64,000 nucleotides of DNA from Spirochaetales bacterium (lineage in GTDB: Bacteria; Spirochaetota; Spirochaetia; Sphaerochaetales; Sphaerochaetaceae). The position numbers and the translations under genes were made by a program. This document shows positions 38,282 through 47,667 of this stretch, in pieces (position 1 is the first letter of the stretch; each line of letters opens with the position of its first letter). The stretch lies in assembly GCA_012838895.1 (NCBI GenBank), contig DUOJ01000135.1:1-64000 (forward strand), read 5' to 3'. Under the pieces are notes generated by a model. That model was not told the origin of the DNA. It did no database searches and was given only the letters and a program-made list of their open reading frames with translations.

Positions 38282-39034
38282 ATGGAACTAAATAACAAAA
38301 TTTATTCACTTTTTGCCGATGACGCTGATAACGCCATTATAGAAGAGGTGACCATAGGGTTGGGTTATACAGCAGTCACTCTGAATGACGGACGTTGTGG
38401 CATGTGTGCGACTCTCTTTGACCCAAAGCACGCGTTCTCGTTAAACACCGATGAAAACGACTATGAGGGGCGCGGAGCACTACAACTCTTGCGTCAAATT
38501 AAGAGAGAGGATAATCATCTCTCAAGGGTAATGGCCGTCGCTCTAGTCAATGCTTTAAACCAGAAGTTTGCCACAACTCTTCCAACGGGACCCGAGGGGC
38601 TCTACAAAGCTCTCGACCTCCCTGTGGGGGCTAAGATTGGGATGATTGGTCACTTCTCTCCAGTCTTTAACAAACTCGAAGAGACTGGCTACGAGGTGCG
38701 TTCTCTTGATCTGGGGCGAAGGATTGGAAAAGCCGCTGAGTTCTACCCATGGGCGACAGCTGAAGCTGATCTCCTTATTTTGACAGGAACCTCTATTGTC
38801 AACAACACAATCGAAGAGGTTCTAAGCAAGTTTGAGAGGGGTAAAATCTCGGTTGTAATGATGGGGCCTTCAACTATCTTAAGGAGTGAACTCTACGCAG
38901 ATTATCCGATACGCTACGCTGCCGGTTCGGTGGTGGTGGCCAAAAAAGACCTCCTTAAAGCGGTACGCAATGGGAGAGGGACCCTCGACATCCACTACCA
39001 AGCCAAGCAGGTCTTCTTACCGGTGGACGGTTAA
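38282..39034 (+). CDS. DUF4213/DUF364 (putative heavy-metal chelation) protein
   Basis: VTIGLGYTAVTLNDGRCGMCATLF, IGMIGHFSPVFNKLEETGYEVRSLDL, LILTGTSIVNNTIEEVL, VVMMGPSTIL. Confidence 0.75.
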   Translation: MELNNKIYSLFADDADNAIIEEVTIGLGYTAVTLNDGRCGMCATLFDPKHAFSLNTDENDYEGRGALQLLRQIKREDNHLSRVMAVALVNALNQKFATTLPTGPEGLYKALDLPVGAKIGMIGHFSPVFNKLEETGYEVRSLDLGRRIGKAAEFYPWATAEADLLILTGTSIVNNTIEEVLSKFERGKISVVMMGPSTILRSELYADYPIRYAAGSVVVAKKDLLKAVRNGRGTLDIHYQAKQVFLPVDG

Positions 39035-40182
39035 AGGAGAGAGTGGAGAATCTCAACAACCAGCTCGCTCGCTAACTCTACAGGGGAGTTGCGTTTAAGG
39101 TTTTGCCGCCCAATAGTGGTCAACTCCTCTTTAGTAAACCCGTAGGTAGAGAGGCGTGGAAGATTCGCCAAGCGGGTGAGATTCTCTAGGTAGCCAAGCA
39201 GCCCTTCAACTCCATCAACTCCCCACAAGTTGGCCACTCTTTCCATCTTAGTGAGGAAGAGCGACCCTTTAGGGGCCTCCTTGAGAAGTGCTTTGTTAAA
39301 CTCACTTAAAAGCAAGCCACACACCACCCCATGGGGGACAGCGTGCAGCGAGCCAAGGGGACCGGCTAAGCCGTGGACATACCCCAGCCCTGAGTTGGCA
39401 ATCGCCATCCCTGAGATGTAGGCTCCGTAGGCCATCTCCCCCCGTAATTCGACTGAATGCCCCTCTCCGTTTAAGAGGCGTGGAAGGGCATTACCCACCA
39501 TTGCTAGCGCTGGCAGGGCCAACGAGTCGATAAAGGGGTTAGCTTTAGTTGAGGTAAATGCCTCCAAGAGTTGCGTCATGGCATCTAAGCCACTCGCAGC
39601 AGTAACTTCAGCGGGGGCGCTCAGAGCCAATACGGGGTCGATTATTACAAGGTCGGGGATATAGTTGTCGTGGCGCAGTGATTTTTTGAAGCCCCCTTGG
39701 CCCACCTGGGAGATAACAGCATTTTTAGTCGCCTCACTTCCTGTGCCGGCCGTTGTAGGGATGGCATAGAGGGGGAGACGAACAGAAGGGGGCGTTAAAT
39801 CCCCTACCCCTTCTAAGAATCTTTTAACTGAGAGTTTTCTCCTCTGTTTACACATTACAGCGGTAGCTTTGGCAGTATCGAGGGCACTTCCTCCCCCAAT
39901 TCCCACCACAACTTCACACTCTCTATCTTTGAATAGATTAGTAGCTTCATCGATTGAGGAGACCGAAGGTTCTCCGGCAACATCGGTAACAGTTACCGCA
40001 ATTCTGAGGCGCAGTAACTCGTCGAGAAGTTGTCGGTAATGGGTAGTAGAGAGGATACCCCTTCCTACACAGAGGGCAACGCTCGTAAAGCCCCGCTCCT
40101 TTAATAGGGATGGGAGCTGGGTGAAGGTCCCCTCTCCAAAGAGGAGATTGCCGGTGGCACTAATGGAAAATTGTGGAATCAT
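39031..40182 (-). CDS. Iron-containing alcohol dehydrogenase
   Basis: VVGIGGGSALDTAKA, AIPTTAGTGSEATKNAVIS, GLGYVHGLAGPLGSLHAVPHGVVCGLLL. Confidence 0.92.
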   Translation of the reverse strand: MIPQFSISATGNLLFGEGTFTQLPSLLKERGFTSVALCVGRGILSTTHYRQLLDELLRLRIAVTVTDVAGEPSVSSIDEATNLFKDRECEVVVGIGGGSALDTAKATAVMCKQRRKLSVKRFLEGVGDLTPPSVRLPLYAIPTTAGTGSEATKNAVISQVGQGGFKKSLRHDNYIPDLVIIDPVLALSAPAEVTAASGLDAMTQLLEAFTSTKANPFIDSLALPALAMVGNALPRLLNGEGHSVELRGEMAYGAYISGMAIANSGLGYVHGLAGPLGSLHAVPHGVVCGLLLSEFNKALLKEAPKGSLFLTKMERVANLWGVDGVEGLLGYLENLTRLANLPRLSTYGFTKEELTTIGRQNLKRNSPVELASELVVEILHSLL

Positions 40183-40493
40183 TACACTCTACCTCCAAGG
40201 TGTGATGGCAAATGAATCACCCTCTTAGCGGGGTCGCGGTTTTGCCGAAAAATAAGGGCAATGTGACCAATGACGGTCACAACTTCCCCCTCCACTTTTA
40301 GGGCCAGCTCTTCAGAAATGGTACGCTTCTCATCAAAAAAGGTTTGAAAGCGCACCTTCACCAGTTCGTGGGAATTTAAGGCGACATCGAGGGCCTCGAC
40401 AATACGCTCATCAAAGCCACTGCGCCCAATCATCACCACCGGTTTAAGGGCGTGACCCCTTTTACGTAAGAAATTACGGGTTGCACTATCCAT
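40182..40493 (-). CDS. CRM-domain RNA-binding protein (YhbY-like)
   Basis: RNFLRKRGHALKPVVMIGRSGFDERIVEALDVALNSHELVKVRF ... VIGHIALIFRQN. Confidence 0.9.
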   Translation of the reverse strand: MDSATRNFLRKRGHALKPVVMIGRSGFDERIVEALDVALNSHELVKVRFQTFFDEKRTISEELALKVEGEVVTVIGHIALIFRQNRDPAKRVIHLPSHLGGRV

Positions 40494-40505
40494 AATGCTA
40501 ATCTA

Positions 40506-42254
40506 TCAATCCTTGTAGAGCTTGGCAACTACGTGACGCTTAACTTTCTTAGTACTTGTCATCTCAAGGGGCTCTTTTGTAATGGTGATGCGCTCAATCC
40601 GTTTATAGGGGAGGAGCTCTTTGTTCACCTTATCAACAACACCCTGCATGTGGTCCAAAACTGCTTTATCTAACGCTTTGGGGTCGCTGTGAAGTTTAGC
40701 CATATCATCGCTGAACTTCTCAGAGGGGTGGATAATCGCCCTTATCCCCTCAGCCAATGATTTTTTATCGACAAGGTAGCCAAGGACACAAATTTGCTCC
40801 ACTTCATCGTAGAGTTGGAACATATCTTCGATCTCCTCAGGGAAGACGTTTTTGCCACCTTCGGTGACAATTAGTGACAACTTCCTTCCGGTGAGGTAGA
40901 GATAGTTGTTGATAATATAACCGGCATCGCCACTGTGGAACCACCCCTCATCATCAAACACCTCTTTTGTCGCCTCGGGGTTGTTGTAGTACCCTTGCAT
41001 CACCATCGGTCCTTTAATCAAAATCTCACCCACGCCGTTGGCATCAGGATTGAGGATTTTCATCTCGGTACGGGGGATGATTTTACCAACTGAGGTCTCT
41101 ACATAGGCATCAGTCGGGTTGAGGGTCACAATAGGGCTTGTCTCGGTTAAGCCGTACCCTTGAACAAAATCGATTCCGAGCTGGTTAAAGAGCTTAAAAG
41201 TATTTGCAGGCAGAGGGCCTCCACCGCTGATACAGATCCTAATCTTATCCATCGAGAGTTTAGCCAAGATTCCGTTAAACATTTTGTGGCCGGGGTTCAC
41301 TTTGAACACCTTCTTAATAAGTCCACTGATTGACATCAAGAAGCGGATAAGGCCATAAGCGATAATCCCCTTCTCCTTAATCCCGTTCATCAACCCTTTA
41401 AGCATCTTGTTAAAGAGCATCGGGACGGCGAGGAACATTGTTACGTTCCCCTTCTTTAGTTCTTTTAGAATCTGGGAGACGATTAACTTCTTACCAAAGA
41501 CTATCTCAGCACCGACAGAGGTCGCCTCAATGAACACCGCCAACATCGTGTAAGAGTGGTGGATTGGGAGGAGGGCATAGAAGATATCGGAGGAGGAGAT
41601 CGATAGATTGGCTTGGGCCAAATAACAGTCTGATACTAAATTGGAGTGGGTCAACATAACCCCTTTGGGGGTTCCTGTGGTACCACTTGTAAAGAGGATT
41701 GCTGCCAGTTCGTCAACTTTAACCTTCTCACGTGTCACATTTTTGGGGCCCTTCTTATTGAAGATATATTCACTGTGCCCCTCTTCAAGGGAGATCTTAA
41801 ACTCAAGGTCTACCTCTTTATTGGCATCGATAGCGTCGTAACGTTCACTGTCGATAAAAAGGTGTCTCACCGAGGCAAAATTCATCAAGTGTTGCAACTC
41901 TTTATCGCTCAACTGGTAGTCAAGGGGGACAATTATTCCCCCAGCATAGAGAACAGCTAGGTAGGCAACGGCCCACTCTGGGGAGTTTTTCCCCGTTAAG
42001 GCAACTTTCACCCCTGGGCCTATCCCCTTACTAACCAAGTAGTTGGCTACTTCAACAATTTTATCATGAGCTTCGCTATAGGTGAGGGTAAACTCGGTTG
42101 GGGCAAAAGCTGTAAAACAGCGTTTGTTGGGGTAACGGCTAACAGAAATTTCAAACATCTCAACTAAAGTTGGCCACTCACCATCAAAAAATGTTCCCCT
42201 GTACTCTTCTAGAAAATCCCAAGGATTTTGTGTGCTCTTTTTCGATTTTCCCAT
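40506..42254 (-). CDS. AMP-dependent acyl-CoA synthetase/ligase (second paralogue)
   Basis: ILFTSGTTGTPKGVMLTHSNL, GYGLTETSPIV, GWFHSGDAGYI. Confidence 0.9.
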   Translation of the reverse strand: MGKSKKSTQNPWDFLEEYRGTFFDGEWPTLVEMFEISVSRYPNKRCFTAFAPTEFTLTYSEAHDKIVEVANYLVSKGIGPGVKVALTGKNSPEWAVAYLAVLYAGGIIVPLDYQLSDKELQHLMNFASVRHLFIDSERYDAIDANKEVDLEFKISLEEGHSEYIFNKKGPKNVTREKVKVDELAAILFTSGTTGTPKGVMLTHSNLVSDCYLAQANLSISSSDIFYALLPIHHSYTMLAVFIEATSVGAEIVFGKKLIVSQILKELKKGNVTMFLAVPMLFNKMLKGLMNGIKEKGIIAYGLIRFLMSISGLIKKVFKVNPGHKMFNGILAKLSMDKIRICISGGGPLPANTFKLFNQLGIDFVQGYGLTETSPIVTLNPTDAYVETSVGKIIPRTEMKILNPDANGVGEILIKGPMVMQGYYNNPEATKEVFDDEGWFHSGDAGYIINNYLYLTGRKLSLIVTEGGKNVFPEEIEDMFQLYDEVEQICVLGYLVDKKSLAEGIRAIIHPSEKFSDDMAKLHSDPKALDKAVLDHMQGVVDKVNKELLPYKRIERITITKEPLEMTSTKKVKRHVVAKLYKD

Positions 42255-42420
42255 AAGTTAACTCCTAAATCTTCTTCTTAGTAACTATTTATACAGTGGA
42301 ATAATAGACTCAATTTAATCTTAAAACAAGTGTTTTAGACTACAAAATGTCATTTTCTGTCAATATGTCTAAATTTGCCTATCGATTGACCAACTTTGCC
42401 CCCTATTATAGAGTAGCTCT

Positions 42421-43785
42421 ATGCAATTTACTAACTTCGATCAATTCTGCCTGTATATGGAATCTTTTGCCAATTTAGAGCGTAAAACTGGCGATTATTC
42501 CCCTCGAGAATACCGCCTCGACCGGATGGGCAAACTACTCACCCACCTTGGCAATCCTGAGAGGTCATTTAAAAGTATCCACATCGCTGGTTCTAAAGGG
42601 AAAGGTTCCACAGCGATTTTTATTGCAAAAGGACTCAGTGCCCTCGGCTATAAAACAGGGCTCTACGCCTCACCGCACCTTGTTGACTACCGTGAACGCT
42701 TCACCCTGAGTGGCACTTTCTTCAGCGAAGAGGCCCTTGTAAAAAGTGGCAATAGCTTAGTCGAAAAGCTTGAGGGATTCTCCTTTAGCGATGAGTGGGG
42801 GGTGAGCGAACCCACGGCCTTTGAACTTTATACCGCTTACGCCTATCTCCTCTTTAAGGAGAATAAGTGCTCTTGGGCGGTCATCGAGACCGGCTTGGGA
42901 GGACGCTTAGATGCAACCAACACCCTCACGCCTGAAGCCTCTGTAATTACACCAATTGAGTTGGAACATACTGCCATCCTTGGTAACACCCTCTCCTTAA
43001 TAGCCTATGAGAAGGGGAAGATTATCAAAGAGGGACGCCCTGTTTTCGTCTCCCACCAAGACTACCGTGTAAGGGATGTTTTAGAAGAAGAGGCCTTCCA
43101 GAAAAAGAGTCGCCTCTACCCCCTCGAAGCAAGTGTTGAAGCGTTAACGTCCAGGACAACTGAGGAGGGTGAAAAAGTTAAAATTAGTTGGCGCAATGGG
43201 GAGGAGACCAACCTCCTCCTTAAGATGCGCGGCGCTGCCCAAGGAGAAAATAGTGCCCTAGCCCTTCTACTCTTAAAAACTCTCAACCTCTACCGCCCTG
43301 GAGTGAGCGAAGAGGCTATAATGGGGGCCTCTCTACCGGGAAGGATGGAGAGACTCTCTGCCAATCCCCCTCTAATTATCGATGGGGCCCACACCGAAGC
43401 GAGCCTTAGACACCTCTTAACCTCTTTTAGACAGCTCTATGGGAATGAGGGTAATACCCTAATTTTTGGAGCTATTGAGGGGAAAGACCATATCCATATG
43501 GCCCACCTCCTCCTCCCCCTCTTTGAAAATATAATTGTGAGTCGCCCGGGAACCTTTAAGGCGAGCAATCCCGAAAAACTCTTTAGTCTCCTCCAGGAGG
43601 AGGCTAAAAAGCTCAAAGTTAAGCCCAACTTTTACCTAGCACTGGAGGCTAATGATGCCCTAGAACTAGCCCTCTCTTTAGTGGCTAAAGGGGGCGCTAT
43701 CTTAACCACCGGCTCTTTCTATCTCTGTGGTGATATCACGCTAGCCTTTCGAGAAAGGGGTAAGCATGAGTCTAAACTGGCGTGA
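42421..43785 (+). CDS. folC: Folylpolyglutamate synthase/dihydrofolate synthase
   Basis: SIHIAGSKGKGSTAIFIAKGL, YASPHLVDYRERF, ETGLGGRLDATN, IIDGAHTEASL. Confidence 0.9.
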   Translation: MQFTNFDQFCLYMESFANLERKTGDYSPREYRLDRMGKLLTHLGNPERSFKSIHIAGSKGKGSTAIFIAKGLSALGYKTGLYASPHLVDYRERFTLSGTFFSEEALVKSGNSLVEKLEGFSFSDEWGVSEPTAFELYTAYAYLLFKENKCSWAVIETGLGGRLDATNTLTPEASVITPIELEHTAILGNTLSLIAYEKGKIIKEGRPVFVSHQDYRVRDVLEEEAFQKKSRLYPLEASVEALTSRTTEEGEKVKISWRNGEETNLLLKMRGAAQGENSALALLLLKTLNLYRPGVSEEAIMGASLPGRMERLSANPPLIIDGAHTEASLRHLLTSFRQLYGNEGNTLIFGAIEGKDHIHMAHLLLPLFENIIVSRPGTFKASNPEKLFSLLQEEAKKLKVKPNFYLALEANDALELALSLVAKGGAILTTGSFYLCGDITLAFRERGKHESKLA

Positions 43786-45169
43786 AATTGAGCTCATCTT
43801 AAGCGAACTCCCCCTTGAGGAGAGCGTTATCCAAAAAACCTACCAGATAGGGTTTAATGGTCTCCTCTTTGAGCTCTACCACCCCCAAGAGCGGGCGTGG
43901 CCCCTCTATATAGAGGTGGGAAGTCGTTCCTCACGCCTCCACCGTCTCTCCCAAACAATTCGTGACCAAAAGAATCCCAAATTGCAACGCTTTATTCAAT
44001 TTCTAAGGGCCAACATTGAGGGGGCTAAAATAGTAGGAGTTGAGCAGTTACCTGAAGATCGCCTAATCACCCTTAAGTTAAAGAGGAGAGGGGAGAGTCT
44101 TAATTTAATCATTCGCCTCTACAGTGGCGCCAAAGCCAATGTGATTGTGTGTGACGCTAACTACAAAATCTTAGAGCTCCTCTTTAGACGCCCCAATCAA
44201 AATGAGATGGCAGGCGAATACCTAATACTGGAGAAGAGGGCTCCCCTCACCTCTTTTGAGGTGCGAGAACACCCTAAAGACCTCTCGTTCAACCAATTTA
44301 TTGAGGAGTACTACCAAAGTAGTTTAATTGAAGAGCGGGAAGACCTCCTCAAAAAGCTAGCTAAGGTCAAAGATGAGGAACTAACAACTCTTAACAATCG
44401 CTTAAGGCAAAATGAGGAGCGCCTCAAAAAGAGTAGCGACTACGACTCTTACCGTCACAGTGGAGATCTCCTCAGTTCGGTGAGTCCCCCTTTAGCTCGA
44501 GATCAAGGGTGGGTTGAGGTGGCTGACTGGCTCCAAGAGGGGGCTAAGGTGACCATCAGTGTCGACCCCTCTCTCTCCTTAGGGGAGAATATTGCCAACT
44601 ATTACCGTAACTATAGTCGCCTAAAAGCAACTTACGAGAAGAGTCTTGAAAATGGGGAAGCTCTTCAAAAACTGCTAGATCAAAAGCAAGCTTACTATGA
44701 GCAACTTGCCAATAGCAGTGATGAGATTTTAAAAGAAGCCCTCAAAGGCGATTCCCCTAAAGGAGTCACCCCAGAGAAACAAGTTGGCCTCACCTTTAAG
44801 AGTGGAATTTTCACCATCCTAGTGGGGCGCAACGCCCAAGAGAACGAAGCTCTTCTTAGGAGAGCTGTTAGAGGCAACGACTGGTGGCTCCACACCCGCG
44901 ATTACAGTGGGGGGTATGTCTTTATTAAGTCGATTAGGGGGAAAAGTATCCCTCTCGAGACCCTCCTGGATGGGGGCAACCTCGCCCTCCACTACTCCAA
45001 AGGGCGTAGCGGTGGTTCGGGTGACCTCTACTACACCCAGGTAAAATATCTGAAGCGAGTCAAAGGGGGAAAGGTAGGATTGGTCTTACCAATGCAGGCC
45101 AAAAATATTACAATTAGATTGGACCAAGAGCGTTTAAGACGACTCTTTAGTGAAAGTGAGGAGGAGTAG
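43766..45169 (+). CDS. NFACT-family protein (RqcH/FbpA-like)
   Basis: NFACT-N LIIRLYSGAKANVIVCD; C-terminal NFACT-R RAVRGNDWWLHTRDYSGGYVFIKS. Confidence 0.87.
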   Translation: MSLNWREIELILSELPLEESVIQKTYQIGFNGLLFELYHPQERAWPLYIEVGSRSSRLHRLSQTIRDQKNPKLQRFIQFLRANIEGAKIVGVEQLPEDRLITLKLKRRGESLNLIIRLYSGAKANVIVCDANYKILELLFRRPNQNEMAGEYLILEKRAPLTSFEVREHPKDLSFNQFIEEYYQSSLIEEREDLLKKLAKVKDEELTTLNNRLRQNEERLKKSSDYDSYRHSGDLLSSVSPPLARDQGWVEVADWLQEGAKVTISVDPSLSLGENIANYYRNYSRLKATYEKSLENGEALQKLLDQKQAYYEQLANSSDEILKEALKGDSPKGVTPEKQVGLTFKSGIFTILVGRNAQENEALLRRAVRGNDWWLHTRDYSGGYVFIKSIRGKSIPLETLLDGGNLALHYSKGRSGGSGDLYYTQVKYLKRVKGGKVGLVLPMQAKNITIRLDQERLRRLFSESEEE

Positions 45170-45170
45170 C

Positions 45171-46541
45171 GTGGAGAGTTTTAAGGTCGTTAACCACACC
45201 ATTAAAGGGGTGGCGATGAGTGGAATCAAGTTAAAAGAAGAGCCACCGCGCAACTTTATGAGTGGGGTAAAAGAGGTGGGTTATATCTACAAAGATGGCT
45301 CTTACCGTGAATGGCAATGGCACTCACTAGCGACTATAGACGAGGAGAGTTACCTCCTCTTCGACCGCTTGGAGATCTACCATTTCAACGCAATAGCCGA
45401 CACCCTCCGCCCTAAGGCGCTCCCCCTCTTAAGGAATTTGGCTAAAGCTCTACAAACCCTCCCCCCCTCTTTTATAAACCTCAACTGTGGCCTTATTGAG
45501 ACGTGGAGAATCTACTTCTTAGGTGACGACTCAGTCTTAATTTTGCCCCAATCCCTCTCCCTCCTCTTCCTCCAAATTACACCGCCAGAGATCCGTGCCC
45601 ACTATTTTGATTACTATCTAAAACCCAACCTAGAGGCCCCATTCACCCTTTGTCACCAATTTACCCAATTCTTGTACTTCGCTATAACAGGCTCTCTCCC
45701 CTATGGTGATGAGAAAGTGCGCCTCGATAAATGGCGCCATCTCCCCATCGCTTTGGTAGCTAAAAACCTAAAAGAAGAGGAGGCGGCCTGGATTGACTCA
45801 ACCCTCTCCCTTAAGGGGGCAGAGCAGCGTCAAATAGCCTCAAGTGCCTACAGTGGCGAGGAGAATCTCGCTTGGTGGCTCGATAAAAGCAGTGACTTCA
45901 CTTGGCCCGTTGAGTTGGAAGAGGGTGAGGGAATAGCGACGTTTAGAGAAGAACAAGATAAGCGGGTAGCGAGGCGCCTCTTTTGGAAAAAACGGGGGCC
46001 CTTAATTGTAACCTTAGTTATTGGGGGACTTATAGTGATCTCATTCGTATCGTCCATTATCTCAAAACAGCTTGCCCCCCCCTCGACAGCTAACCTCTCG
46101 CCTGTGGAGATTATTGAGTCGTTTATAGAGGGGCAAGACAACCTCGATGTCACCCAGATGGGGGCAGCTCTCGCACGCGGGACTAAGAACCCTTTTGAGA
46201 GAGAGAGCTCAACCCTCTTTGTCACCACTAAAGTGCGTGAAGCTTACGAGAGGTACAACCCTTTAATCAATGCCCGCGAATGGGTCGCTGAGGGGCGCCC
46301 CCCTGTTGAAGAGAGCTCCCTCCTTTGGGGAAACTTGGAGTACTCAATTGAAGAGACCTCACCCCTAACCTACCGCTTAACAACCCTCTTTTTAGCCCCT
46401 AAGGGGGGTGAAGAGGCGCTCTTAATCGAGGAGATTGAACGGGTAATCGATTTCACCTTTAGAGAGAAGAAAAACTACTATTTAATCGATAAGATTGAGA
46501 TAATTGAAGAGACTCCCCTTAAGAGTTATCGCCTCGATTGA
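45171..46541 (+). CDS. Hypothetical single-TM protein with kinase-like cytoplasmic region
   Basis: GTG start 2 nt after NFACT stop; TM segment GPLIVTLVIGGLIVISFVSSII; weak resemblance to degenerate protein-kinase C-lobe. Confidence 0.6.
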   Translation: MESFKVVNHTIKGVAMSGIKLKEEPPRNFMSGVKEVGYIYKDGSYREWQWHSLATIDEESYLLFDRLEIYHFNAIADTLRPKALPLLRNLAKALQTLPPSFINLNCGLIETWRIYFLGDDSVLILPQSLSLLFLQITPPEIRAHYFDYYLKPNLEAPFTLCHQFTQFLYFAITGSLPYGDEKVRLDKWRHLPIALVAKNLKEEEAAWIDSTLSLKGAEQRQIASSAYSGEENLAWWLDKSSDFTWPVELEEGEGIATFREEQDKRVARRLFWKKRGPLIVTLVIGGLIVISFVSSIISKQLAPPSTANLSPVEIIESFIEGQDNLDVTQMGAALARGTKNPFERESSTLFVTTKVREAYERYNPLINAREWVAEGRPPVEESSLLWGNLEYSIEETSPLTYRLTTLFLAPKGGEEALLIEEIERVIDFTFREKKNYYLIDKIEIIEETPLKSYRLD

Positions 46542-47421
46542 GCAGAGAGATTATCTTATCCTCTTCATCGGGGTGGACCCAGTTGACATTAGGCAGCGAT
46601 TTAAAGAAGGTCATTTGGCGCTTGGCGTATTGGCGTGAGTTACGAACGATTAGGTGGGCAATATCGCGACGCCCCATCGAAGGGTTCTCTCTGGCAATAC
46701 AAAACTCACGATAACCAATCCCCTGCATCGCTGGCCACTCTTTTTTAGCCCCCATTTGAAAAAGGCGCTCAATTTCTTCCTCCAACCCATCGTTAAACAT
46801 CTCCTCCACCCGCTCTTCGAGGCGTTCAAGAAGCTCATCTTTATCGCGGTAGAGGCCAATAATTAAGGGATTGACCCCTTCCCTCGCTTTAGTTGGAAGG
46901 GAGAAATCAGAGAGCGGTTTGCCCGTCTCTTCGTACACCTCTAAGGCGCGCGTTAAGCGATAGCGGTCGGCGGGGTGGATCTTTTCGGCCGAAAGGGGGT
47001 CGACCCGTTGGAGTTCCCTATGAGCCCACTCTAATCCCCGCTCTTTAACCTTTTGAGCAACGAGTTTGCGCACCTCGGGGTTACTCTTAGGGGAGGTGGG
47101 GAGGCCGTAGTAGAAGTGCTTAAAGTAGTAGGCCGTACCCCCACAAACGATGGGGATTCTACCTTTAGAGACAATCTCACAATGCGCCTCATCGGCCAAC
47201 TTAACAAACTCCCCCACCGAGAAGGGTTCATAGGGCTCTTTGATATCTATCAAGTAGTGGGGAATTTGTGCCATAAGCTCATTAGAAGGTTTAGCCGACC
47301 CAATATTGAGATGGCGATAAATCTGCTTAGAGTCGGCATTTATTACACTATAGTTGGTTGAGAAGAGACGCTTCAGAAGAGCTGTCTTACCTACCCCAGT
47401 GGGGCCAAAAAGGAAAATCAG
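46519..47421 (-). CDS. miaA: tRNA dimethylallyltransferase, probable noncanonical start
   Basis: IFLFGPTGVGKTALLKRLFSTNYSVINADSKQIYRHLNIGSAKPSNELMAQIPHYLIDIKEP; frame is open from immediately after the rpoZ TAG; only CTG (47421) or ATT (47418) available as start near SD AAGGAG. Confidence 0.88.
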   Translation of the reverse strand: MIFLFGPTGVGKTALLKRLFSTNYSVINADSKQIYRHLNIGSAKPSNELMAQIPHYLIDIKEPYEPFSVGEFVKLADEAHCEIVSKGRIPIVCGGTAYYFKHFYYGLPTSPKSNPEVRKLVAQKVKERGLEWAHRELQRVDPLSAEKIHPADRYRLTRALEVYEETGKPLSDFSLPTKAREGVNPLIIGLYRDKDELLERLEERVEEMFNDGLEEEIERLFQMGAKKEWPAMQGIGYREFCIARENPSMGRRDIAHLIVRNSRQYAKRQMTFFKSLPNVNWVHPDEEDKIISLLNRGDNS

Positions 47422-47424
47422 CCC

Positions 47425-47622
47425 CTACTCCTTGTCGTCTGTGGTAAACTCGATCTCCTGGGTTAGCACTTGTTTGAGGACTTTAGAGACAACTTTTTCG
47501 TTGGAGGGCTCTCCCTCTTCACTCTCTTGTGCCGCTACAATATTAGAGAGACTAATGGCTACACAGGTGGTCTCGTAGACGTTGTGTTCTTTATCAATTA
47601 AGACATCTAATGGAATGCTCAA
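47425..47622 (-). CDS. rpoZ: RNA polymerase omega subunit (RpoZ-like)
   Basis: MSIPLDVLIDKEHNVYETTCVAISLSNIVAAQ; position between cmk and miaA. Confidence 0.65.
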   Translation of the reverse strand: MSIPLDVLIDKEHNVYETTCVAISLSNIVAAQESEEGEPSNEKVVSKVLKQVLTQEIEFTTDDKE

Positions 47623-47667
47623 AGTATACTCCTTAAACTGTTTTCCTTGATTTAATAGTAAGCTATT

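Noticed and set aside
45848-46228. 126-aa ORF antisense to the TM protein
   Set aside because: Shadow ORF with Ser/Pro/Arg bias; no RBS.
46519-47274. Taking the ORF-track miaA as an N-terminally truncated pseudogene
   Set aside because: The P-loop and following motifs are intact in the same frame back to the rpoZ stop; only a canonical start codon is missing.
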